From Mitosporidium daphniae (taxonomy: Eukaryota > Microsporidia): a stretch of 64,000 nt of DNA. The stretch covers positions 1 through 64,000 of the forward strand of contig NW_013546289.1 of NCBI RefSeq assembly GCF_000760515.2, written 5' to 3'. The notes under the pieces are model-generated. The model was not told where the DNA came from and searched no databases. It saw nothing but the letters and a program-made list of their open reading frames with translations. This document shows, one piece after another, positions 10,389 to 21,643 of this stretch. Both the position numbers and the translations under genes were made by a program. Within the stretch, counting starts at the first letter, position 1; each line of letters opens with the position of its first letter.

Positions 10389-13062
10389 ATGAGTCTCCCA
10401 CTATCGTTTACCATTGGCGTTTGTGCCCTCGATAAAAAGTCCAGATCGGTTCCAATGAGAAACATTCTCGATAGATTAATTGGAAACTCTCCTAATAGTT
10501 TTTTTGAAACAATCATTTTCGGAGACAAAGTGATCTTGGAAGAGCCTATAGAGAGATGGCCTATTTGCGATTTTCTAATCGGATTTTACTCCACAGGATT
10601 TCCCTTGGCCAAGGCAATATCCTATATCCGCCTTAGAAAGCCCTTCTGCGTGAATGACCTTCAAATGCAATGGCTTTTGCTTGACAGAAGACTGGTGCTA
10701 TTGGCTTTGGATTTCATCGATATCTTGACTCCAAAGCGTCTTATTGTAAGCAGAGATGAGGGGCCAGAACTTCCAAATTCTATATCTCGAAAGGTTCTTA
10801 GGGCTTTCTGATTGCATAGATAGGCAGGGACTTTGGCATTGACTTTTTGGAGAGGCTCCATCGTCCATCCTATTGTGCCCATCTTTCCGATAGCGATACG
10901 CTACATGTCGGCATGGAGGAATTAAAAAAGCCATTTGTTGAAAAGCCTGTTTCGGGCGATGATCACAATATTTATATCTACTATTCCGGGGGTGGCGTCA
11001 GAAGGCTTTTTCGCAAAGTCGCAAACAAGTCAAGTGAATACGATCCGGCAGGATCAGAAATTCGCCTCAACGGCTCATACATTTACGAAGAGTTCTTAAC
11101 GGCCGATAAATTTGAGGACATCAAGGTGCATTTTTTGCTCATTTGGCCTAGGTTTACACTGTTGGTCCCTATTTTGCGTACGCAGAAACCAGAAAGTCGC
11201 CCACGGTCGATGGTGTCGTTCGTCGAAATGCGTCCGGAAAAGAATTGAGGGAAGAAACCACTCTAACCTCTACGGAGCAGGAAATTGCCCGGAGAATCTG
11301 CATGGCCTTTGGACAAACCATTTGTGGGTTTGACATGGTCCGAGTTGATGGGCGCTCATATGTGATCGATGTTAACGGGTGGTCATTTGTAAAGGGATCC
11401 TCTTATTATTATGATACATGCGCCTCAATATTAACACACACATTTATGAAGGCAGCAGCGGCCCTTCCCTTGAAATATCCATCAATTCATGAGCGTTCCT
11501 TGTCCAACCGTCCATCTTCTCCAATATCGAGGTCCTGGAGGCTAAAGACATACATCAGCTGCATCAGGCATGCCGATAGAACGCCCAAACAAAAACTGAA
11601 GTTTACCCTACCCGGAAATGATCTTTTCAAAACTTTTGAAAAAGCGAGATCAGAGCTGTACACTTATCAGCAGATAATTTTGCGAGAGCCTTCAGACCTA
11701 AAAAGACTGCATGTTTTCATTTCTGAAATGATTGTATCGATAACCAGTCAGGGCTCCCATGCACAACTCGAACCTCTTCTTTCTCAGCTTCGACCACTGC
11801 AAAGTCTAATAGAAGTCAGATCGGGGCACGCCGACACGAAAGTGCAGATTCGACTTCTTTCAGATTCGCTATCATTGCTGGTGGTTAAATGGGGCGGTGA
11901 ATTTACACATGCTGGTTGGCACCAGGCTCAAGAGTTTGGAGAATCTCTTCGAGCCGATCTGAAAATATTGAACAAGTCTCTTCTTGCCGATATTAGGATT
12001 TTTAGTTCTGAAGAACGTCGAGTCAAGGCCACGGCGACGATTACCGCAAAGGCGCTTTTACATCTTGCTAAATTGCCCTCTGGGCTTATAACTAACTCCC
12101 CAGACTTATTAGACGACAATTTGGAAGCAAAGGACGAAATGGAGTCCGTAAAGGCATCTATTAGTCAATATCTAAATGAAGCCTTCCAAAACGACCTTGA
12201 AACGACAAATTCATATGCCGGCGATCTGGCCAGGGACCCTTTGTCGTTTATTTCTCGATTAACCGCCCTTTTAAGCATTCATTATGTAAAATTCCTCGAC
12301 ACTTCGGTGACCGATTTCACTGGTCACAAATGGTGCTGTCTAGATTCGAGTATTTTGTGGAAGGAACGTTGGTTGAAAATATTTAAAGATGTGCTTCCGT
12401 TGAACTCTCCAAGCCTCCAGAATGTTCTTCCTCTCCAAAAAGAGCCTGGTCGAATTTGTGAGCTTTATGATTCTTTAAAATATGATGAAATTCACAATCG
12501 TGCCTTTTTAGATTATTTTTTTCTTGGTGCATCCCCAAGCTCTGGTTTGAAAGACTCCCTGCATGAGCTGTTTATTAGGACAAAAACGCTATACAATTGG
12601 GTCTCCATTTCTGAATATGGAATTTTACCCAGTGAAAAGCTATCTATTGGGAAAAAAATCATCAGAAAACTGTTGTTAAGGCTTGTTGAAGATTTGAGAG
12701 AAAGTACATCCCATTCAACGGCTCCCTCTTGCCGTCTATATTTTACCAAGGAATCACATATGTATCCCCTGTTAAATGTAATCCAATATGGTGGATTAAG
12801 CGCGTGGACTTCAAAGCCATATAATCAATGGGAATTGGACTACCTCTCTCAAATCACATTTGAGATCTATGAACGGTATCCCTCAGATGAGATATATGGG
12901 ATTCAAGCGGAACATTCTGTGAGAATAAGCTTAAGCCAAGGGGGATACAATCCGTCTATAATAGACGTCAATCTAGATGAAAAGCACTGCCTTAGTGTAG
13001 TTCCTCGTGAATGGATCACCGAGTATTTTCCCTTAGATAAGGCAATAGAAGCTCTTCAATAG
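10389..13062 (+). CDS. VIP1: VIP1/PPIP5K inositol hexakisphosphate and diphosphoinositol-pentakisphosphate kinase
   Basis: Three exons, about 873 residues. Two 26-nt introns (10794-10819 and 11126-11151) fall inside conserved sequence; the second splits DIK from VYTVGP exactly where the family has D-V-K-V-Y-T-V-G-P. The N-terminal ATP-grasp kinase domain shows IGVCALDKKSRSVPMRN, RKPFCVNDL, KPFVEKPVSGDDHN and SYVIDVNGWSFVK. The C-terminal phosphatase-like domain begins at ISCIRHADRTPKQKLK (RHxDRTPK motif). The enzyme makes the 1-pyrophosphate of inositol pyrophosphates (1-IP7, IP8) in the cytosol. These act in phosphate sensing, polarised growth and the cytoskeleton. The protein is shorter than animal enzymes and ends soon after the phosphatase domain. 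Confidence 0.95.
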
Positions 13063-13175
13063 AGCGACCAATAATCGACTGCATTTTAATTAAATAAATT
13101 TACTGCCGTTATGCAATTTACAAAAAAGGTCAATTTTTAAAATTAAAATACACCGGTTTTTTTTCAAAAATACTC

Positions 13176-13961
13176 ATGATCCTTTATTCATCCTTTGGGT
13201 TGCTAACAAAAATACCTGGTTTATTGTGGCTTTATTCATCCTTTGGGTTGCTAACAAAAATACCTGGTTTATTGTGGAAAACTCAAAACTCTATTGCAAT
13301 GGTTGTTAATGCAGTTTTATATGCTATTATATTTGTTACCAGTCTTCACTTGGCCACTTCTTTCGAATTTTTCGGCCAAATTTTTATTGACGCGATTAAA
13401 AGTGTTGCTGAAAAGATGGAAGCTATTAGCAAATGGATGCCAGAGCTTATCAGTACTCCTTTCAAGTTATTTGATGCCGTTCCAGAGAAAGGGATCGTTT
13501 ACAACATATTATATTCCATGGTGTATGTAATTTCTACGATCCCATTTGTCTTTCGTACATTCGCTACAGTGCTGATATCTTTGCATTTTTACTGGCTGAT
13601 TTACAATAGATTTTTAACAAATCTCTTTTACTTGTGTATGCTTGATCTAGCCTTTTCAATCGTCGGCCTAAGGCTCATCCTTTTTTACATTTATGATCCC
13701 GAGATTTCGTCTATGAAAAGTAATTTCAATTCAATGGTGCCAGATTCGATTAACACTATCCTTAGACGAAAAACTCAATATCCTGGTCAACAGAACGCAA
13801 CACATAGCGATAATAGGTCCGGCAATCCCAAAATAGGCCTTCAGTTAAATCGAGTCAATCCAGGGTATGATCCAGCAGCTCAAACTGGTCACAGCATCTT
13901 GTCCGCTGTTTTGCTTGAGTTTCTCAATATTATGATGACTAAGAAATATGAAAATAAATAA
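13176..13961 (+). CDS. Hypothetical multi-pass membrane protein
   Basis: A 261-residue intronless frame, not recognised. It has an amphipathic N-terminus made of two exact 16-residue copies (SFGLLTKIPGLLW core), then about four hydrophobic segments between residues 40 and 175 (for example NAVLYAIIFVTSLHLA and LDLAFSIVGLRLILFYIY). A polar tail of about 90 residues follows, rich in Asn, Gln and Pro. A second M at 13299 would exclude the duplicated part. Its stop lies 23 bp from the NDC80 stop. Base composition is AT-richer than in its neighbours. Function unknown; possibly lineage-specific. Confidence 0.5.
   Translation: MILYSSFGLLTKIPGLLWLYSSFGLLTKIPGLLWKTQNSIAMVVNAVLYAIIFVTSLHLATSFEFFGQIFIDAIKSVAEKMEAISKWMPELISTPFKLFDAVPEKGIVYNILYSMVYVISTIPFVFRTFATVLISLHFYWLIYNRFLTNLFYLCMLDLAFSIVGLRLILFYIYDPEISSMKSNFNSMVPDSINTILRRKTQYPGQQNATHSDNRSGNPKIGLQLNRVNPGYDPAAQTGHSILSAVLLEFLNIMMTKKYENK
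13182..13277 (+). repeat. Exact 48-bp tandem duplication
   Basis: Copies at 13182-13229 and 13230-13277 are identical base for base. They keep the reading frame of the surrounding membrane-protein ORF, adding 16 residues. Perfect identity implies a recent duplication or an assembly artefact. Confidence 0.9.
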
Positions 13962-13984
13962 CTCCTTTAATTGAATTTGATTTA

Positions 13985-16415
13985 TTATTTGATAGGATCA
14001 GTATTTTTTTGAGGTAGTTCTAACAACCACTTTTCAAAAGTAGAAAATACATTTTCAATGTGTGACTTTACATTAATACACTGTTCCAGCGTAGAAAAAA
14101 CCTCCCTTGCACAGTTTTCTTTTTCTTCAAGGCAAGATGCCACTAAATGGTCAAACTCAAGTGTGAATTTTTGAAGTAACTGTTGTGAGGCGAGGTATCC
14201 TCTGGCGGTTTCGCTTCTCATTTTGAGAAGCTCGCCCTCCAAATGGTCTATCTCAGCGGAAAGTGTGACGTTTTCATTGGAATACTGACTTTTTGAGTTG
14301 TTGTATTCCATTTCTGTTTTTCGAATTCTATCTTTTTAGAAATGTAAAAGCTACCTTTCCTCCATGCGCACCAGTTCATCTTGGCGGTCGGCTATGGTAT
14401 CTTTTAATGCAGAAATGGCCTCAGACTTTGTTGACAAGTGATTACTGATCGTTTGAAGCGAAGATAGCATTGAATCTTGAAGTGCGTATATAACAGGAAC
14501 TACCCCTTGTTTCAGATCCAAAGTGATGGGCGATTTGCTCAACATAGCCGCGGCCTTAGACCCACCTTCCAAGTGGTAATCTTTGCCATGGGCGTGCTTG
14601 GCATCTTTGGGAATAAGATGCAATCTCTCAGCTTTGCCATTATATTCGGATATAAGGAGATCTAGCCGTTAAAGTATCCCGCATACCAAGCTGATCAAGC
14701 CGGGAATTATTTTCCTTTTCTCTAAATGCCACTAGCCTAGTCCATTCGGACCTAGATGCCTTCAGTAAAGACAGCGTTTTTAATTGGTTTTCATTTTCGG
14801 CCTGCAATTTATCTGCTTCCGCTGGGGATATCTTTTGTGTTGAAACTAGGCGCTCCAGATTTGATTTGGACTCCAATGCAGCAATCTTTTCCGCCTCTAT
14901 TTTAAAACATAACGAGTGGTAACAAATACCTGTGCTTGATATTAGAGCCTGCACGTGAAGGATCCCAGAATGAAGCTTTTGTGCCTTTGAATCAAGATGC
15001 TTTTGAAACTTTCTAAATTTGTCGATGTCGTGTAATAGCATTGTGCGTTCTTTCTCAAGAACTACCAAGGCAGACTACAGATATTATAGGCAAATATCAT
15101 ACCTCTCGATCTTCCAACTGTTGAATTTCTCTTTCCAAACAAACAATTTCAGAGTGTAAAATTTCAGTCTCTTTATCCACGGAAGAAGTTTTCAGCAAAA
15201 AGTGGCTAGAGAGTTCAGTTTGCAACAACTCATAATTTTCATCTCCTGAAAGAAAAAGGCGATAGGCCGAAGAAAGATATGAAAAGTTGGATCCAATATT
15301 GATTTTGTTTCCGTTCAGCGAATCTATAGCCATATCTGCTACCAACATTGAGGGGTCGTTCGATTGAGCACCCGATACCTGCAGTTGGTCACAGCACAGG
15401 ATCAAATCTACGAGCCATTGTAGCATTGCGAGAAGGCTGGGCCATGCATGCATAGATCCGACTGCGTAAAGATGGCTTTTACTGATATCATTTGCGAAAG
15501 GATATCTAAAAAAAGTCAATTTCCTTACCTTAAGCTCTTCAATAAAACCGGGACTTCTTCTTCAAATTTCTTATCAGACGTCCAAATGAAAGTAGGGTCC
15601 AATTGAGCATATAAAAATTTAAATATCGAAGCAAAATCCTTTGCAGATGGAGAAGAAAGCAGCTTTGGAGACAGAGGTCGGTCATATCCGCACTCGGACA
15701 AAAATTTTATGAGAGATTTGATGCAGGAGAATTGAAAGTTTTTCTCCCTAAGGGGCCGCGGATCCTTACCTGGGGGAGGACCCATTAGTCCCGTTGACGA
15801 AACTTGCGATAAGCCAGTTGGAAGGGCTGCTGTTCCGCTTAGAGATACTCGATTTGATCCTTGTTGTCCAATAGCAACAGACGCTCTTCGCATCGAATGG
15901 CTCGAAGACATTAGTGGATTGGCATTTGAATTGGCAATAGAATTCGCAAGAGAGAGCCGTCCAATATTTGAGCCAACCGCGATAGAGGAAGCGGTCGCAT
16001 TTTTTCCATCGTTTTCTTTTCTTAGAGAAAGCTGACTTAAATCAGAAGCAACACAATCGGGGAAATGGTCTCGATAAGGAGACGAGGTGGATGATATCAG
16101 CTGCTGTGGTGATGGCGATCTAATCACATCAGATCGTCCAATGGGCGAAGGTGTTGGTCGAGTAGCAGCATTCCCCAAGCTGGGCCGTGAACGATCAGAA
16201 TAAAACTCATCCACGGTCCTATCGTTTTCATTGCTGGCGATTCGCAGCAAAGCACATGGCGTTGCTCGAAAAGCTTCTGGAGGCTGGATATTATGCATCT
16301 GCTTTGGTGTGAAAGTTGGGGAGGAGAGAAGAGGCGGGGGCCGCTTGCTACCAAGAGAAACGCCACCATCCGAAGAAAAGGGATTAGACGAGCACGCAGC
16401 CGACTTGGAATTCAT
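13985..16415 (-). CDS. NDC80: NDC80/HEC1 kinetochore protein
   Basis: Five exons, about 775 residues. Introns: 15506-15528 (23 nt), then about 28, 25 and 27 nt. The first lies inside the invariant SLRYPF motif, so the splice is certain. The N-terminal 220 residues are Ser/Pro/Arg-rich and disordered (the microtubule-binding, Aurora-regulated tail). They are followed by the calponin-homology head (RPLREKNFQFSCIKSLIKFL, GYDRPLSPKLLSSPSAKDF, FEEEVPVLLKSLR). Several hundred residues of coiled coil follow, including the LHLIPKDAKHAHGKDY stretch seen before the family's C-terminal coil. NDC80 pairs with NUF2 and binds spindle microtubules at the outer kinetochore. The start ATG is at 16415; the divergent VTI1 begins 72 bp away. 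Confidence 0.95.
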
Positions 16416-16487
16416 GAAGAGCTGTTAGTAAAATTGGCGGTAATTTTTCAATCCGAACCTTAAATTTTAATTCTCTTGTATCGGTAA

Positions 16488-17253
16488 ATGGATGTCTATG
16501 GCAGTTTGAGGGATGAACTTTCCAAACTTTTACTTTCGCTGGAAAAGACCTCATCCCCAAACTTGCAGGCTCTCAAAGAGGCAAAGAATATTGTATGCTT
16601 TCATTTTCCTAACGTAGCTCCAACAAATGCACGCTGAGGCCTCCTCCCTCACGTTTCCACAAGGCATTCGACTTCGTTGCCAGGACGAAATGTCGACTTT
16701 TCAAAACAGAATCCAGAATTTGGAAACGGTAGCAACTTTTTTCCTTTTCATCATATAGGGTCTCCTTAAGAATAACAAAAACCCATTTTTCTTGCAAGAA
16801 ATGGAGGAGGGCACTCTATATGGGTTTACAGATCAGATTTCGTCCTCGTCGGCACGGGACGCCTTGTTAAGTGGGGCAAGAGAGAAATATTCTCCCCATC
16901 CGCTGAGCTCTTCAGTGTTTGATGAGCATAGCGTTCGTCTTGAAGACTCCTGCAGGAAGGCTGGCGATATCGAAAGAATGGGACACTCCATATTGGACTC
17001 TCTGCGAAAGCAGCGAGAGCAACTGGAGCACATCAATTTTAGCGTAACCCATGTAGCAATACAATTTTTAGCTTGGAGCAGCAGAGATGCATGTGACTAC
17101 AAGTAAGAGGGTAGTTGGCCGAATGATCAGAAAGTACATTTTCGTACGTTCTTTCCATGTAGAATCAAAACAGACAAAGCCTTACGGCTTCTGCTGATAT
17201 CTGGCCTAGCGCTTTTGCTCATCGTTGTGGTGCTGATAAGGTTAAGGCACTGA
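16488..17253 (+). CDS. VTI1: VTI1-type Qb-SNARE
   Basis: Five exons, about 217 residues, with introns 16593-16617 (25 nt), 16729-16758 (30), 17044-17071 (28) and 17134-17162 (29). The N-terminal three-helix part has LKEAKNILQQMHAEASSL, like the Vti1 Habc domain. The SNARE helix reads ERMGHSILDSLRKQREQLEH. A C-terminal anchor follows (LLLISGLALLLIVVVLI). The zero-layer Gln expected for a Q-SNARE lies in RKQREQ. Vti1 works in Golgi-endosome and vacuole fusion. A Bos1/membrin assignment was considered because of RDALLSG, but the N-terminal domain and the KRVVGRMIRK junction fit Vti1 better. It shares a 72-bp divergent promoter with NDC80. Confidence 0.8.
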
Positions 17254-17304
17254 GGGGATTTATTATTATCGTCTTATAACATAAAAATTACAACGACCAT
17301 TCGC

Positions 17305-18356
17305 TCACTCTTCCTTTTGTCCCACAAGGTTCCTTTGCATCCAGGCCGTGACTTGGTCGTAGACCACAAGCAAAATGCCACCACCGGGGCCAAGACGCAA
17401 CACCTTTGGAGTGTAGCCTTTATAAAGGGCTGAGATTCCCTCTTCCGCGGCAACAGACCGCAATGCTGGAAGGGTCCATGAATACTTCGGATCGAGAGCT
17501 CCAGGCTTTTGGGCCTGTATACGCGACTTTATTACATCAAATGGGATGTTGATGGTGGTCGCAATAAAGCCCCCAATTGTTCCTGCGATCAAACTATTCA
17601 ATGTCGCTTGCTGATCGGTCTATGGCATCAGTAAAAATTTCACGTCAAACCTTTGCTTCGGGCATCGAATTTTTGAGCGTCGTAATCATCCCAAAATAAG
17701 CACCATTCCAAACGGAATGGCGCCATATTGTCGCTTCAATTCCTCGAAAGAACCCACGTGCACCTATTAACATCAACGCAAAAACAATAACCTAAGTAAA
17801 TTAAAACGAGCTATAAAAGGAACCCTCCACTGCAAATATCTTTTTCACGACATCAAAGGTGTTGCGATATAGACCGGCATTGGACTTGTCTTGCATCTGG
17901 ATCTTGACAAGCTCAAATGAGACAATCATGGTGGCCTCCAAAATTCCCGATGAAACACCAGTAGCAACAGAGAGCATTCGAGACTTTTCCCATCCAAAGG
18001 CATCCTTGTAGGCCCTGCCAAAAAACTCATTGGCCCCGAATTTAGTTGCTCGTTTTGGAGCTTCCACAAGAACAGGAGCGAGAATTCCTCGATATAAAGA
18101 TCCGAACCCTTCGTTGCGAATCATTTTTTTAAAGGTACCCAGAATCGAAGAGTAAGAATCGGGTCCGGCTGCACCGCTACCCACTTGCAATTGGAAGCGC
18201 GTCTTGACGACTATTATTAAATGGAAAATGAGTACCATCTAGCGGATACATTACCAGGATTTCGGTGACCCCAGCTATGCCTCCGGCAGCAAATTGTAGC
18301 GGGGCTGGGAGAGGCGGTAGCACCGCTCGCTGCTGGACATTGGCGGAGCTCGTCAT
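17305..18356 (-). CDS. ODC1: Mitochondrial 2-oxodicarboxylate carrier (SLC25A21/ODC type)
   Basis: Four exons, about 311 residues, the usual length of a mitochondrial carrier. Introns: 18211-18235 (25 nt), about 60 nt and 31 nt. The first splits the invariant PLDVVKTR signature, fixing the splice. Three carrier repeats are visible: EILVMYPLDVVKTRFQLQ, then SFELVKIQMQ, and INIPFDVIKSRIQAQ. The last repeat ends YKGYTPKVLRLGPGGGILL, which together with EAPKRATKFGANEFF is characteristic of the 2-oxoadipate/2-oxoglutarate subgroup. It exchanges 2-oxodicarboxylates across the inner mitochondrial membrane for lysine and tryptophan catabolism or lysine synthesis. Start ATG at 18356. Confidence 0.9.
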
Positions 18357-18631
18357 ATGGCAGTAAAATCTAAAAATTGCTAGTATTTCTGATTTTAATT
18401 ACCTGCTATGTAAGCGATTTTTAGGATTAGGGTTAGAAGATGCGGTGATTGTGAACATAAACTGGACGCTAACTTGGTGCATGTATGTGTGCAATCTGAC
18501 CTCGATTGGGCTTCGGAGTTGCACTGGAAATTGGTGTCTCAATGTGGCCGCTTGCAATTTTTGAATGCAATTGCTCATTATGTGATTTTTGGTCGTCTTT
18601 TTTACTGTTTTGCTTGGAATGTCATCAAAAG
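18357..18631. promoter_or_regulatory. ODC1 upstream region with telobox-like element
   Basis: A 275-bp gap between the ODC1 start and the GET3 stop. Near 18420-18436 it holds GGATTAGGGTTAG, the reverse complement of CTAACCCTAATCC, one of many AACCCTA-type elements in promoters of this window. No gene is seen in the rest. Confidence 0.4.
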
Positions 18632-19770
18632 TCACGACTGCACACTGGGATGCACAAGTCTTTCCGAAAATGCTTTTAGGGCAGCTGGACCGCGGACCTC
18701 AGAGTTAAGCAGGGGCAGCTGGACAATATGGAAATCCTCATAGAGCTCTATAATTTGGTCCAGATATTTTTTCTGGATCTTTCTGCGGGCCATGCACATG
18801 TCACAAGACGAGCTCGATGCTAAATCGGTCAAAAATGCAACAAACTACCATTGGAAGAAGTGGAGGGCGGTACCAGTTGATTTACGATTATGTTGTGTGT
18901 ATCGATTCCAAAAACGGCAAGTTCCTGCACCATTCTTTCTGTCTCGTAGAGAGACAGAAACTCGGCAATGCAGACGCACACAAATGTCGTTTTGGTGGCA
19001 TCTTTGAACTGAGCATTGACTTCATCGGTTATTGTTCGCAATTCTGCAATCTTTGAGAAAATCGTAGTTGGGTTAAATGATCCTGCTGCAGATGATCCCA
19101 GACCAAGTAGTCCCGACATCTGCTGGATCATTGGCCCAAAACGGGTGTGAAGATCGGATAACTTTGCAAAGGCTTTGGACATGATCGATGGGAAGGACAA
19201 GAAGCGGAGCGTGTGCCCCGTAGGCGCGGTATCAAACACAACTGTTGAATATTCCATTGATTTGACGAGCCTAAAAGTAAGAAAGAATCCATGAAACGGT
19301 ACTTCATGATCTCTGCAAATCCCATGGCCTCGTCAACTCCAGGGATTGATGTTCCGATTTCATTCATGATTCCCTTAAAAGACGGGAGCTCTTCTCGCTC
19401 ATCTTCGGCATTGCTGACGGACGATGAAAACTCTACAGAAAGCTCTTCAAATGTGGCAGCCGGGTCTATTTCCTTGGAAAAGTAAAAAAAGATAACCCAA
19501 CCATTGCAAACAGATTTTCAAACCCGGATATTGCTGTCGGGGTTCTTCCGAATTTCTGGCCAAACGCATCGGAAAGGTTGTGAGCGGGATCCGTAGATAT
19601 CAGCAACACGTTCTTTCTGAACTTGCTCAACTGGATAGCAAGAGAGCAGCTATTCAAAATTGAATTTTGCGCATGTACCTTGTGGTAGTTTTTCCCACGC
19701 CACCTTTGCCCCCCACGAAAATCCATTTCAGCGACTGCTGTTGAAGAATGTTATCCAAGGTCCCCTCCAT
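18632..19770 (-). CDS. GET3: GET3/ASNA1 tail-anchored protein targeting ATPase
   Basis: Five exons, about 339 residues, matching the family. Introns of 29 nt (19650-19678), 29, 32 and 29 nt are all confirmed by conserved flanks. The P-loop is [16 protein letters not shown], with the switch I region [14 protein letters not shown] and switch [15 protein letters not shown]. The zinc-binding CxxC of the homodimer is CDMC, followed by [22 protein letters not shown] near the end is also conserved. GET3 captures the C-terminal membrane anchors of newly made proteins (including SNAREs such as VTI1) and delivers them to GET1/GET2 at the ER. Start ATG at 19770. Confidence 0.95.
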
Positions 19771-20146
19771 CAAAGACAAATTAAGTTTAAAATTACAGCT
19801 GGGATTGCAATTTATTTAGCCACGCAAAAATTATTTGGGAGTACATTTGAAGTAACTTTGTCAAGGAGGCGATACAAACATTTCAAAAAAGAGCCACGCG
19901 CCACTGCCAGATAGCGCGAGACCATCAGAAAGCTTGGTAAATTGGTATTTTTGCGATGACCGCCTTTTGTGATGCGATATTTTCCAGCCCTGTAAAAAGT
20001 TTAAAAATGATCGTTCAAAAAAAGCAACCGAAATGAAAGAACAGCCCACTTATCGGAGTGATTTGTTTTTTGGATGATCTACTTTAGTGATTGATATCAA
20101 AATTTCCGTCAACATAGCATATATTGATTGGCACTGAAGAATTCTG

Positions 20147-20165
20147 CTCAGGTTTGAAACCTGAG
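20147..20165. repeat. Perfect 19-bp palindrome
   Basis: CTCAGGTTTGAAACCTGAG has 9-base arms around one central base. As RNA it would form only a very short-looped stem, so a protein-binding site or a chance palindrome are the alternatives. It lies in non-coding AT-rich sequence. Confidence 0.7.
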
Positions 20166-21066
20166 ACCCCTATAAAATGTTTAGAAGTGTATTTTCAGCT
20201 TGGGGAAAAGTATTTAATTTCCGATCTCGCTTGACAACACAAAAAACAAGAAATATGATCCGTATTATTGGAATGAAAAATATACATCACGCTGTGGTTG
20301 CAGAGTAAAGAAAGGTTTGCTTTGCAATTGAAATACTAAGCAAATAGCCTACTTGATAAAGCAAAAACGCCATTTGCTCAAGCAAATCTTCATATACAGA
20401 GTTTTTGCTTTCTTTTAGTCTAAATGATTGTGCTTCTCCATTATTTTCTTTACTTTCCATGATTTTCTGAAATTATATGGCTTGCTACTTTGGAAATTAA
20501 TTTGTCTTTAATAATAAATTTTGATCTTAAACTATCAAAAGAGTATCTTTCATCAATATCTAACACAATCTTGAAGACGGCAACACATGTTCATAGGATC
20601 GAGATCAAATAGGTAGTTAAGCTGACTATAGATTTGAAACCAGAAGCTTATCGACGTAGATTTCGGAGATTATACTTTTTTACTCTGATATCCGATGCTA
20701 AACACACTTGTGTTTGACCATAGGAATGGAATATTGTGCTCAAAATTGACTCAATCGTGCAAGCAATAAGCCGAAAAACTATTCTGCTAATCTTTATAGT
20801 GTTGTATTTCCGCTTGATTTTTAAAAATAGCCGCTAGAGATTATCTTGATAAACATCAAAATCATGGGATCAAGACGATTCCATTTCAAATAAACAGACC
20901 ATAATCATATTTTCCAACGAATATTTTGCCATAGGTCGACATCAATATGCAGCGGGTGTACAAATTACTAAAATCGCGAAAAATAGTACAATACAATTTG
21001 AGCTTTACATTATGATGTATCCCATAATTGCAAATGCTTCAGAAAGGCAGAAATGCAAAAATAAAT

Positions 21067-21135
21067 GAGACAATCGATCTTTGAAAGGAACGAGACAATC
21101 GATCTTTGAAAGGAACGAGACAATCGATCTTTGAG
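21067..21135. repeat. 25-bp tandem repeat, 2.8 copies
   Basis: The unit starts GAGACAATCGATCTTTG. Copies at 21067-21091 and 21092-21116 are identical; the third (21117-21135) is truncated. Non-coding. Confidence 0.9.
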
Positions 21136-21643
21136 CGTAAATTTGAGTTTCATATAAAAATTATAAGAACGAGATAATCAAAAGCATGAAAAATACAAGG
21201 ATATTACTTGAAAAGTAAGACTGTTGGAAGCTTTTTTGTTCAGACAGATTGGTAAATCTCTGAGCAGACAAAAAAGACATTTACAAAAATATAAGATTCA
21301 TACTCTAAAGGAGAAAACTTGTCAGATTACAGCAATTAGAGTCGCTTGAAAATAGACGGCTCACCATTAATAAATGACCGAAAGTCGCTCGGATCACATA
21401 TTATTTTAATATTATAACATGAAGATTGCGTTGAAACGAAAAGCATATCGAACTTGACAATTTCAAGGATCTGGCTCCGCATTCTCTATAAATTTGATAT
21501 CGATGTAGGTCTTGGAATATGGAGCGAGAGACGAAGATGATATGATTAATGCCGTTTACTGAAAAATCGCGAGTAAGGTTTATTAAATAATAATTTAAAT
21601 TTCATTCTAGTTTCATAATGATTTGTATAAATTTGATAATTAA

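Larger units (their letters stand above)
19771..21643. other. AT-rich gene-poor region
   Basis: About 1.9 kb in which no credible protein-coding gene is seen. The longest open frame (19861-20049, minus, 62 codons) has no recognisable feature. The region contains a perfect 19-bp palindrome and a 25-bp tandem repeat (separate entries). I looked for snRNA-like motifs (for example ACAGAGA) and tRNA shapes and saw none. It begins the AT-rich block that extends to the tRNA gene at 25.7 kb. Confidence 0.6.

Noticed and set aside
21067-21135. CRISPR-like array
   Set aside because: Direct head-to-tail copies without spacers, in a eukaryotic genome; it is a minisatellite.
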